Positions 1 through 5,785 of a stretch of 8,159 nucleotides of DNA are shown in pieces. Positions within the stretch are counted from its first letter, which is position 1, and every line of letters starts with the position of its first letter. Source of the stretch: Butyricicoccus_A sp964387535 (lineage in GTDB: Bacteria > Bacillota > Clostridia > Oscillospirales > Butyricicoccaceae). Position numbers and translations under genes: made by a program. The notes below the pieces were generated by a model. The model saw nothing but the letters and a program-made list of their open reading frames with translations, had not been told where the DNA came from and searched no databases. Where the stretch lies: assembly GCA_964387535.1 (NCBI GenBank), contig CAYLXH010000101.1, positions 1 through 8,159 on the forward strand, read 5' to 3'.

Positions 1-1364
1 CACCAAGAAGCGCATGAGTGCTGAAAAGTAAAAAACAATGTAACCCCTGTATCAACACAGAATGATAATGCCTTCTTATAACCATAGTCGTATGTAAATG
101 AACCTACCACAGAACCTACGAAACTTCCTATTAAGTATCCAAGCACGGGAATTTCAATGAAAGTCTGGGAAACACCTCCGCCTATCAATGCACAGGCAGA
201 AATGAATGTATCTTTTACAATTTCATTGGCAAGTTCTGTTCTTGTCTTCTTACCGAGAGCAACTGCAAAAGAGCCTTTAATTACGTTCATCGCAAGTACT
301 ACAACAGCACCAACAACAGAAGGGTCAACATTCTTCATAGAATCACCAAGTAACCCACTCTTACAACAATAAGTAATTGCTGCCGCAACTGAACCTCTGA
401 TAAAACCTTCTGAAGTTCCGCTCACAGCCGCAAAGCCTATCTTCTTGAACTGACCTTCTTCTATTTCACCATTCTTAATCAGATAATCTATTGTCTTGAA
501 GATTTCCGGACCTACTTTTAATACAAGTGAAATAACTGCTGACGTAACACCTGCTTTATAGGTCTCCTTCATCATCAAATCTATATTGATAATGTCTGGT
601 GCTGTTAAGCCGTATTCTTCTGCTTTGAACTTACCTTCTTTGGCAATAGCCGCTAACTGCTCCGCTTCAGCTTTTGTTAATTCAAGGGACGCGTTTCCGT
701 GACTATCTTTAATCTTGCTTTCTAACATTTTCAAGGTGTCGCTATAACGTTCCACCTGTTCTGGACGGCGGGCTGACTCTGTTGCAATCATTCTTTTTAA
801 CCAGGCTGTCGCAGGTTCCAATTGGTCAGATGGTATGATACGTATCTGACCAGAATAAATAGGGTCATTCAATATAGCATCTATTTCCGTAAAATTACGG
901 TCTACCAGATACTTTTCTAAATCATCCTTACCGCCTTTAGCTTTATATTTAGCAAATCTTTCGAATACAGATGTAGCCTGCTGTTTTGCACTTTCTTCTC
1001 CAGATGCATAGAATTTCAATCCATATTTTGTACCTTCGATGTCCCCAGATACACCTACGATATCTGCAGATGCAAAATCATGACTTCTGTCTACATTCAC
1101 TCTGTTTTCTGAACGATTAAGTGCAGCCTTCACATTATATGTATGCCCTATAAAAAATTCAGCAACATCACCCTTTAACTGTTTAATCGGAGTATTATCT
1201 CCCAAAAATGCATTGATGTGTCTTTCCAGTTCATCTATTTCAAACTGTACAGAATCAACATACGCAACTCTGTCTAATCCAAAATCTGCTCCGTCTACTG
1301 CTCCTACAAAGGCATCTGCATTTTTTCTAAAATATTCATATCCTTGTTGGAAGTTAGTATCCAT
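1..1364 (-). CDS. Large unknown protein: nuclease-like N-terminus plus glycine-zipper membrane region (3' end cut)
   Basis: This frame is open for 454 codons from an ATG at 1364 to the window edge, so the C-terminus is missing. The start is set by GAGGA about 7 bases upstream, and the ATG follows the previous stop codon by 3 bases. I do not recognise a named family. Residues 60-130 have E69 in a helix-like stretch (KGDVAEFF), then SADI (D101) and YGLKFY (K117) followed by SAKQQA. This spacing resembles a PD-(D/E)XK nuclease-like core, although the usual E/Q before K is G. Residues 135-265 are charged and probably helical. From about residue 271 the protein becomes Gly/Ala/Val-rich and hydrophobic (271-285, 309-332, 349-371, 387-424). 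Residues 409-421 (GYLIGSFVGSVVG) form a perfect GxxxGxxxGxxxG glycine zipper, typical of membrane-inserting helices. It is probably the effector of the three-gene operon, acting at the membrane. Gene reality is near certain; function is speculative. Confidence 0.85.
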   Translation of the reverse strand, partial: MDTNFQQGYEYFRKNADAFVGAVDGADFGLDRVAYVDSVQFEIDELERHINAFLGDNTPIKQLKGDVAEFFIGHTYNVKAALNRSENRVNVDRSHDFASADIVGVSGDIEGTKYGLKFYASGEESAKQQATSVFERFAKYKAKGGKDDLEKYLVDRNFTEIDAILNDPIYSGQIRIIPSDQLEPATAWLKRMIATESARRPEQVERYSDTLKMLESKIKDSHGNASLELTKAEAEQLAAIAKEGKFKAEEYGLTAPDIINIDLMMKETYKAGVTSAVISLVLKVGPEIFKTIDYLIKNGEIEEGQFKKIGFAAVSGTSEGFIRGSVAAAITYCCKSGLLGDSMKNVDPSVVGAVVVLAMNVIKGSFAVALGKKTRTELANEIVKDTFISACALIGGGVSQTFIEIPVLGYLIGSFVGSVVGSFTYDYGYKKALSFCVDTGVTLFFTFQHSCASW

Positions 1365-1367
1365 TTA

Positions 1368-2000
1368 TTATTCCTCACTTAATCCCAGGAACTGACTTAG
1401 CCCACTCATATAAAATGCAAGGATAAGGCAAGTGTATTCCTGTTCCTCAATCTTCTTATTATTTGCAAGCCTGTTCACTGCATTCAATCCACGAACAGGA
1501 GCATTAACAATAGCTGCCTGAATTCCTTTCACCGGATTCTTCAGTTTCTTAATTCCTTTTTCTTTTGGATCTATTGCTATTTCCGGCATAGCCATAATGT
1601 CAGATTTCACATCAAGAAGCTTCTTTACATCTGACTGGTTTCCTTTAGCATATGCAATAAACTCATCGTAGTGGTCTACATCTACAATTCCATCCACAAA
1701 CAATACTGCCTGTTTTCCAAGCCAACCATAATTCATACCATACTGTGAAAACTTCTTAACCATATGGGAACGTTTCTCTTTAATCAGTTTGTTATTTCCG
1801 ATAAACAGCAGGTACTGTTCTGAAGACATCTGAACAGACTGGCGTATATAATCATCTTCTGTCCACACCTGTGCTGCAACTGCACCGTCTTTTACTCCTA
1901 CAATTTTGCCATCCTTATCATCAGATAAGCTGATGAGCTGTGCAAGGAAATCTGCATATCTTCTTAATTTTTCTTCGCATACAATAATCAGTTTTTTCAC
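1368..2000 (-). CDS. Unknown 210-residue alpha/beta protein, possible sensor or partner
   Basis: The gene starts with GTG at 2000, supported by AGAGG about 8 bases upstream, and begins 13 bases after the stop of the HTH gene. It ends 3 bases before the ATG of the large gene, so the three genes are surely co-transcribed. The family is not recognised. Residues 3-8 (KLIIVC) look like a first beta strand, followed by a helix at 10-24. Residues 63-68 (YLLFIG) and 97-103 (QAVLFVD) look like further parallel strands, and a conserved-looking VWTEDDY lies at 45-51. This pattern is reminiscent of flavodoxin-, TIR- or receiver-like alpha/beta folds, but no diagnostic catalytic motif is visible. Residues 145-182 are basic (KGIKKLKNPVKG), and 187-207 form a hydrophobic C-terminal helix that could touch a membrane or the neighbour protein. 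A sensor role is inference from position and fold impression only. Confidence 0.85.
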   Translation of the reverse strand: MKKLIIVCEEKLRRYADFLAQLISLSDDKDGKIVGVKDGAVAAQVWTEDDYIRQSVQMSSEQYLLFIGNNKLIKEKRSHMVKKFSQYGMNYGWLGKQAVLFVDGIVDVDHYDEFIAYAKGNQSDVKKLLDVKSDIMAMPEIAIDPKEKGIKKLKNPVKGIQAAIVNAPVRGLNAVNRLANNKKIEEQEYTCLILAFYMSGLSQFLGLSEE

Positions 2001-2013
2001 TGTAATTACCTCT

Positions 2014-2220
2014 CTATCTTTTTACATATGTCAGTTCAATGTCATACCCCAACGATTCCATCATCTGAACAAAAGTCTTATTTACAACTCCATCCTTCTT
2101 TTTGATGATGCGGTTCACATACTGTCCTGTTGTCCCAATATCTTCCGCAAGTTGTGCCTGCGTAGTTTCTTGTTCTATACATTTTACTTTTACATCTACT
2201 TCAATATTGTTTTTGACCAT
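2014..2220 (-). CDS. Small XRE-like helix-turn-helix protein
   Basis: This 68-residue protein starts at ATG 2220, with GGAGA about 8 bases upstream. Residues 19-42 (TTQAQLAEDIGTTGQYVNRI and on) read as the helix-turn-helix of the XRE/Cro-C1 type: TQAQLAEDIG is the first helix and turn, and GQYVNRIIK the recognition helix. Residues 46-60 (VNKTFVQMMESLGYD) match the usual packing helix with Phe and Leu-Gly. The last residues (IELTYVKR) look like a short beta strand. There is no ligand domain, so it is a minimal DNA-binding protein. It is the first gene of the operon, directly behind the promoter at 2274-2282, so it most likely represses its own promoter and thus the two downstream genes. Compact HTH proteins in this position are common in toxin-antitoxin, phage and defence modules. 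HTH assignment is fairly firm; the regulatory target is inferred. Confidence 0.85.
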   Translation of the reverse strand: MVKNNIEVDVKVKCIEQETTQAQLAEDIGTTGQYVNRIIKKKDGVVNKTFVQMMESLGYDIELTYVKR

Positions 2221-2273
2221 ATATCTTCTCCCATGCCCTTGTTAATTCTAACACAAAAAAGATTATTTCTAAT

Positions 2274-2282
2274 ATTATATCA
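2274..2282 (-). promoter_or_regulatory. Extended -10 promoter of the three-gene operon
   Basis: The minus strand reads TGATATAAT, a consensus TATAAT (2274-2279) preceded by the extended -10 dinucleotide TG with one spacer base. No good TTGACA-like -35 is present at 16-18 bases, which is usual for extended -10 promoters. The distance to the ATG at 2220 leaves a leader of about 45 bases, rich in A and T. It lies between the terminator hairpin at 2321-2344 and the HTH gene, so the module has its own transcription start. Confidence 0.6.
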
Positions 2283-2312
2283 TGTTTCTTTCAGAACTTC
2301 ATTACTATACTG

Positions 2313-2344
2313 TAATAAAAGCACCTTACAATGCTGCAAGGTGC
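2313..2344 (-). terminator. Rho-independent terminator upstream of the three-gene operon
   Basis: On the minus strand, GCACCTT and AAGGTGC form a perfect 7-bp stem (2321-2327 with 2338-2344) around a 10-base loop, and TTTTATTA follows. It would stop transcription arriving from the right before the promoter at 2274-2282, insulating the operon. Confidence 0.6.
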
Positions 2345-2381
2345 GTATATTTCGTTGATCCACATCTTTAATTCTAGAATG

Positions 2382-2435
2382 TAGTAGTCTAAAAGTAAAC
2401 CCTTTTAACGATTACTTTTAGGGGGTTCACTACTA
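2382..2435. repeat. Nested dyad symmetry in the intergenic repeat cluster
   Basis: An inner perfect 10-bp inverted repeat, CTAAAAGTAA (2389-2398) and TTACTTTTAG (2412-2421), encloses 13 bases. An outer 7-bp arm pair, TAGTAGT (2382-2388) and ACTACTA (2429-2435), extends it after a 7-base bulge. No T-tract follows on either strand, so a terminator is unlikely. Such a nested dyad suits a recombinase core, a transfer origin or an operator; the sequence does not decide between them. Confidence 0.5.
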
Positions 2436-2571
2436 TATATACTCGTTTAACGATTACCCGTACATTTCCGCCTTTAAAACGGATCAAAAGTAGTCAGCCG
2501 GTAGTTCCGTGGCACTATCATCACTTTTATTGCCCCACTTTGCCCCGTTTATCTCCGAATTGCAAGTAGTC
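2383..2571. repeat. Cluster of short direct repeats in a gene-free stretch
   Basis: TTTAACGATTAC occurs twice (2404-2415 and 2446-2457), 42 bases apart start to start. AGTAGTC occurs three times in the same orientation (2383-2389, 2489-2495, 2565-2571), and the last copy ends just beyond the stop of the small gene at 2575. The 230 bases from 2345 to 2574 hold no coding frame that I would defend. Several short sites of two types around a dyad resemble arm-type and core-type binding sites of tyrosine recombinases, but no integrase gene is in view. Confidence 0.5.
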
Positions 2572-2574
2572 CAT

Positions 2575-2787
2575 TTACCCTGCCGTGGCATCTATATATC
2601 TTTGTATACGATCCTTGCTGAATCCGAATTCCTCGTGTAGCGCGATGACTGTCCGCTGAAACATGGCCTCTCGTTCCCTTGGCAGCGCAACATCCAGCGT
2701 AGCCGAATTTAAAACGGCAATCTGTGCGCCCATCTTGGCATTATACAGATGGCCTTTATTTTTCGCCCTTCTCTGCTTTCGGTTCAC
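2575..2787 (-). CDS. Small phage/ICE-like protein of unknown function
   Basis: This 70-residue protein uses a GTG start at 2787, chosen because GGGAGGA lies about 8 bases upstream. The N-terminus is strongly basic (NRKQRRAKNKG), as is common in small phage or conjugative-element proteins that bind nucleic acid. Residues 40-66 (EAMFQRTVIALHEEFGFSKD and on) look like a long helix, a turn at EFGFS and a second helix RIQRYID. I recall similar LHEEFGF-type tails in small proteins of Firmicutes phages and integrative elements, but I cannot verify this here. The gene follows the interrupted frame at 2792-2938 by 4 bases, suggesting an old two-gene unit. The downstream side is the repeat cluster. Function unknown. 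Confidence 0.6.
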   Translation of the reverse strand: MNRKQRRAKNKGHLYNAKMGAQIAVLNSATLDVALPREREAMFQRTVIALHEEFGFSKDRIQRYIDATAG

Positions 2788-2791
2788 TTTT

Positions 2792-2938
2792 TCATTCCTC
2801 CCCGTTCAGTCTCCACTCCAGCCGCGCCAATTTTTCGGCGCGAATTCCCTTGGCGCATTACAGGCAGTCTAGCATCAGATCCAGCTGCTCCACCATAAAA
2901 GGTAGGTTATTTTGATAGAAATTGCCTACCTTTTCTTT
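2792..2938 (-). pseudogene. Interrupted small coding remnant
   Basis: This minus frame is open from 2938 and reads coding-like residues (VGNFYQNNLPFMVEQLDLML) to a TAA at 2858-2860. It then continues in the same frame as CAKGIRAEKLARLEWRLNGE and ends with TGA at 2792-2794, just before the small gene at 2787. Both halves have a helical, charged look, which fits one small protein broken by a nonsense codon. Alternatively only the first 12 codons from ATG 2896 are translated. The ATG has no clear ribosome binding site and sits against a hairpin. The call rests on appearance and on the shared frame, so it is weak. Confidence 0.35.
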
Positions 2939-2940
2939 TT
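2897..2940 (+). terminator. Possible plus-strand terminator hairpin
   Basis: AAAAGGTAGG (2897-2906) and CCTACCTTTT (2925-2934) form a perfect 10-bp stem with an 18-base loop, followed on the plus strand by TTTTCTTTTT. The loop is long and the stem overlaps the broken minus-strand frame, so it may partly be chance. No plus-strand gene leads into it. Confidence 0.3.
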
Positions 2941-2945
2941 ACCCG

Positions 2946-2971
2946 AAAGCCCTTGATTTCAGGGCTTTTTT
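2946..2971 (+). terminator. Rho-independent terminator, plus orientation
   Basis: AAAGCCCT (2946-2953) and AGGGCTTT (2961-2968) form an 8-bp stem around a 7-base loop, with a T-run through 2971 on the plus strand. No plus-strand gene is visible to its left, so it is probably left over from a gene that has been replaced. Confidence 0.55.
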
Positions 2972-2984
2972 GCTATCCGTCCAC

Positions 2985-3035
2985 AAAAAAGCAGCCGCTA
3001 CGGAGCCATATCCGCAGCGGCGTTTTTGCTTTTTG
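2985..3035. terminator. Bidirectional rho-independent terminator
   Basis: GCCGCT and CGG (2994-3003) pair with CCG and AGCGGC (3012-3021), with one mismatch in the stem. The stem is flanked by AAAAAAGCA on the left and GTTTTTGCTTTTT on the right, so it ends in T-rich tracts on both strands. For the minus strand it lies about 70 bases beyond the remnant restriction gene and would have been its terminator. Confidence 0.6.
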
Positions 3036-3084
3036 GGGTGTTCGCGGCACCCCTCTCCCGGACAAATCGTTCTCACAGAGGGGT
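3035..3084. other. Two mutually exclusive hairpins
   Basis: GGGGTG (3035-3040) can pair with CACCCC (3048-3053), and ACCCCTCT (3049-3056) can pair with AGAGGGGT (3077-3084). The two stems share the CCCC bases and cannot form together. This resembles a switch, but no T-run follows either stem and no adjacent gene depends on it. Confidence 0.3.
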
Positions 3085-3102
3085 AGCGTTCAATTTGAGG
3101 TT

Positions 3103-4148
3103 TTAAGCAAAGCTCTCTTCAACAATCCTATTGAGATTTCTGAAAACTCACAATTCAAATCCAAGGTTTTAACGCATATTGTATTCCCGCCCATATGTAT
3201 GTTGTATTGGGTGTAATTTCCTCATCCGTCTTCGCGTACAACAGCATCCCACTAACAAGCCCAGAATGAGTTTTATCTCTGTTCTTCACGTATGAGAATG
3301 CTTGGTAAAGATTACCAGAATGTACAGTCCGACTGTTGAAGAATTGATTTGTCTGCATTGTGGACCCATAATACTTCGTGTCAATAATCAGCACTCTTTC
3401 GCCGAGGCACAGAGTGATATCGGTTTTCATTGCTGGCAAAAACTCAGTAAAGCCATCATCAGTATCCCACGGGACGAAAGCCGGAGTCGCGTTGAGGGCT
3501 GGGAAATGGCGACGATAGTATTCGAGCAGAAAGTGTTCATACAGGCTCGACATCCTTTGGTCATCAATTATATTTGTTAGTTTAATGCTCCCGCCCCTGT
3601 TATTTGAAGCATTCCTTCAAGCACAAGATGACAGAGATTTATCAAAGTTTTGTAAGAAGCATTTACCCGATTACTGCAGATGCGTGACCAGTCAATATGG
3701 TTTGGCCGGAGTACGCTGACCTTTGAGAAGAAAATGAGTCAATGCTTGATCTGCTTCTTCCTCGGTAAAAGAGCATATCGGAATCTCAAAAGATAAAGGA
3801 GGGTAGTTTTCAGCACCTGACTAGGGTATGTATTCTCTGAAAACTCATCGTAACAGCAAACCAGTTTTCTGGAATGTGTAGCATACATCGGGATAGACTT
3901 TGATATGTCTATCTTGCCCTTTGGGCCGAAATTGCCTCTGTGCTTTCAAGGTTCTCTCGTTCCAAGCCACGTTTAACCTGCATAGCGATACCCTTTGACA
4001 GTATCGCTGCAAACAAATCTGCCGCATTATCGAAATTCTCAATTTCAACATCTGAGATGCCTGAGAAGGTCAGTCTCCGGCAAGCGTATCTGCCAGCTGT
4101 ATTCTCCAATGGAGTCAGCGACGCTACATAGATAACCAAAATCGTCAA
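3103..4148 (-). pseudogene. mcrC: Degenerate McrC (LlaJI/McrBC-type restriction subunit)
   Basis: Joining three minus-strand frames rebuilds an almost complete McrC-like protein of about 345 residues, close to the normal length. Blocks in order are FDNAADLFAAILSKGIAMQ and KRGLERE (near 4030-3950), GKIDISKSI and YDEFSENTYP (3920-3825), LKTTLLYLLR, IDWSRI (near 3690), NASYKTLINLCHLVLEGML, IDDQRMSSLYEHFLLEYY (3570-3510), then the nuclease core KTDI and LIIDTKYYG, HSGNLYQAFSYVKNRD, SGMLLYAKTDE, and finally GGNTICVKTLDLN. The C-terminal core keeps the D...DTK residues of the PD-(D/E)XK nuclease known for McrC. Lesions: frameshifts near 3919-3926, 3580-3592, 3194-3197 and 3130-3137, plus an in-frame TGA at 3739-3741. 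McrC works with the GTPase McrB, which is absent here. The 5' end abuts the small membrane gene with a 4-base TTGA overlap, probably a recombination junction. It cannot make a working protein. Confidence 0.88.
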
Positions 4149-4405
4149 CGTTCCTCAGAATCCTTTCCATCTGGAACCAGCGTTGCCACAGCCATACCCC
4201 ACAGGGCTCCGATGGCCAATCCAAGTCCTTGGTTTTCGTTCCATGTGACTCCAAACATCATTCCTAATGCCATTCCAAGTGCCATGTGTTTTTCCAATAC
4301 GCTCTCTTCTTCCTTTGTTTTTTCTTGCCCTATCTTAGCACAGATAATGGCAACCGCGATACCACACAGCACCCACGGAAACGCCGTCAACAGAAATTCT
4401 TTCAT
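4145..4405 (-). CDS. Small glycine-rich membrane protein
   Basis: I chose the ATG at 4405 (86 residues, MKEFLLTAFPWVLCG). AAAGGAG lies 9 bases upstream of it, whereas the ATG at 4414 touches that same site and could not use it. Residues 4-24 form one hydrophobic helix, followed by a charged segment at 25-39 (GQEKTKEEESVLEK). Residues 40-54 and 60-78 are a Gly/Ala/Met-rich hydrophobic hairpin (MALGMALGMMFG, GLGLAIGALWG) with a WNENQ turn between. The tail is acidic. Function is unknown; similar small proteins occur singly in Clostridia. It starts 18 bases after the stop of the acetyltransferase gene, so the two are co-transcribed. Its stop codon overlaps the first bases of the McrC remnant, so the rightward module ends here. 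Confidence 0.75.
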   Translation of the reverse strand: MKEFLLTAFPWVLCGIAVAIICAKIGQEKTKEEESVLEKHMALGMALGMMFGVTWNENQGLGLAIGALWGMAVATLVPDGKDSEER

Positions 4406-4423
4406 CACAGACATCTCCTTTTC

Positions 4424-5089
4424 TCAAACCAGATACTGCTCAAACGAATGAAATTCCCCCTGCAGCTTCTCCAAAAAGCAGCTGACATGGTAGCCATCGG
4501 TGGACGCGTGATGACAGGTGATGGAAAAAGGCATACAGAGCCTTCCATCTTTTTCAAAAAATTTCCCAGTTTCTATCGAGGGAAAATAATATGGCTTGTT
4601 TTCATAAGAATGAACCGCAAAGTGCCCAAACGAGATCCAGGGTACACACGATACCGTGTAGGCGTTGGGCGGCGAGGTCTGCTTCTTTGCAAGAATCCCG
4701 TGGTTTCTGCCGTGCTCCTTCTGATCCACAATGTACGCATCATAGAAATCCAAAAAACTGTCATCGTATTGCGTCCACATCAGCGAAAAGGTTTTCTCGT
4801 CCTCGTGTAAGCACGCATACAGAGGGGTCAACACGTTGTAGTAGCCAAGCTTTCCATTCTTCTCTGCAATTTTGAACTCCACCTGTTCATTGAGCACCTT
4901 AGTCACCAACCACAAATAAGCGGGAAAGAATTTCTTGCCTGCCTTTCTCAAGACCCTGTGCATTTCAGTGATATCCATATTAACGGTAAGAGAATATCCC
5001 GTTGGGGCCATTTTTGAGAAATAATAGAACACCTCGCCGCGGTTCCATTGCTGAAGGTCAATGGGGATAAATTTCATTTCTTGTTTCAT
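4424..5089 (-). CDS. CatA-family chloramphenicol acetyltransferase-like enzyme
   Basis: The 221-residue protein has the length and full layout of the CatA family (usually 210-220). These cytoplasmic trimers move an acetyl group from acetyl-CoA to the 3-hydroxyl of chloramphenicol. The catalytic motif HHASTDG is at 193-199: His194 corresponds to the catalytic His195 and Asp198 to Asp199 of the classical enzymes. FFPAYLWLVTKVLN (54-67), EFKIA, TPLYACLHEDEKTFSLMWTQ (88-107) and PWISFGHF (150-157) match conserved blocks. Ser148 of CAT III, which contacts the reaction intermediate, aligns with His156. CatP, as I recall it, has Gly there, so the change need not abolish activity. ATG 5089 has AGGAGG 7 bases upstream. 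The gene lies 38 bases after the DUF2975-like gene. It could confer resistance or be a housekeeping xenobiotic O-acetyltransferase; the sequence alone does not decide. Confidence 0.85.
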   Translation of the reverse strand: MKQEMKFIPIDLQQWNRGEVFYYFSKMAPTGYSLTVNMDITEMHRVLRKAGKKFFPAYLWLVTKVLNEQVEFKIAEKNGKLGYYNVLTPLYACLHEDEKTFSLMWTQYDDSFLDFYDAYIVDQKEHGRNHGILAKKQTSPPNAYTVSCVPWISFGHFAVHSYENKPYYFPSIETGKFFEKDGRLCMPFSITCHHASTDGYHVSCFLEKLQGEFHSFEQYLV

Positions 5090-5127
5090 GGAAACACCTC
5101 CTCTGTTCTATGATACCACTGTATTGC

Positions 5128-5688
5128 TCATCTGCAATCAACGCTTGGTAGAGTGGTATCTTTACGAGCCCTTTCTAATTCCGCACCATATCGGAAGATC
5201 AGGCTGGCAAAGATCAGTACAATGCCCAGAGCAACACTGAACCCATTGCTCCAATCGTTACCGGCATTCTGTGGCAGGTTAAATACGGCATATACAACCG
5301 CAACGAGAATTGTCGTCACCAAAGGCAGGACGATGGTGCGGATGCCAAGGCGCTTGATCTGATCGGCGCCCCGATGGGTAAACGGCGTACCGTCTGCCTG
5401 CTCCGCATTCAAATAGCGGTAAGCGAATGCCAGCAGGACACCATCTACCAAGGCCACGATGACATCCACGAAAAGAACACCGATCATTTCGATCATCCCG
5501 CCTGTCTCAGTTAAGGCATACAGCAGCTCTCGATTGGCTCCCACGACGATTCCACCGCGATACCACACAACGCCGCACAGCATCCCAAGCGCTGCCATTC
5601 CTGCCCAGGCAAAGGAGAGAATCATGGCAATCTTTGTTAAAATTTGAAAGACACGAAAAACCTTCTGGATGGTCTGTAATGATTTCAT
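5128..5688 (-). CDS. DUF2975-like integral membrane protein
   Basis: I chose the internal ATG at 5688 (186 residues) because AGGAGG stands 8 bases upstream; an upstream ATG at 5736 has no such site. Four hydrophobic helices are visible at about 17-42, 64-92, 115-137 and 150-168. Between helices 2 and 3 is ADGTPFT (98-104) and then IKRLGIRTIVLP, and the last helix ends in IFRYGAELE (164-172). This pattern is what I associate with DUF2975 proteins, often paired with a small HTH regulator that is absent here. Function unknown; it is a cytoplasmic-membrane protein. It is the first gene of the unit with the acetyltransferase and the small membrane protein. A possible weak promoter (TAGAAT near 5718) was too poor to list. 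The family call is from memory of the pattern. Confidence 0.75.
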   Translation of the reverse strand: MKSLQTIQKVFRVFQILTKIAMILSFAWAGMAALGMLCGVVWYRGGIVVGANRELLYALTETGGMIEMIGVLFVDVIVALVDGVLLAFAYRYLNAEQADGTPFTHRGADQIKRLGIRTIVLPLVTTILVAVVYAVFNLPQNAGNDWSNGFSVALGIVLIFASLIFRYGAELERARKDTTLPSVDCR

Positions 5689-5785
5689 GATAACGCCTCC
5701 TTCTTTATCTGATACATATATTCTACAAAACTTCACATTGTCTCGATAGGCGAATTTTTCAGCAGTTTGTGTCTGATTTATAGAT

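Noticed and set aside
157..372. Plus-strand open frame of 71 codons
   Set aside because: It is the shadow of the large minus-strand gene, with no ribosome binding site and low-complexity residues.
1906..2358. Plus-strand open frame of 150 codons
   Set aside because: It runs antisense across the 210-residue and HTH genes and the promoter; its Phe/Ser/Tyr-rich translation is typical of antisense to AT-rich coding DNA.
2382..2435. CRISPR-like repeat reading of the intergenic repeats
   Set aside because: Copies are too few, too short and unevenly spaced, and no cas gene is nearby.
2473..2717. TTTAAAACGG present at 2473-2482 and 2708-2717
   Set aside because: Ten bases, AT-rich, only two copies and one inside a gene; could easily be chance.
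2953..3216. Plus-strand open frame of 87 codons
   Set aside because: It lies over two terminator hairpins and the tail of the McrC remnant and has no ribosome binding site.
4286..4810. Plus-strand open frame of 174 codons
   Set aside because: Antisense to the acetyltransferase and small membrane genes, whose protein motifs are clear.
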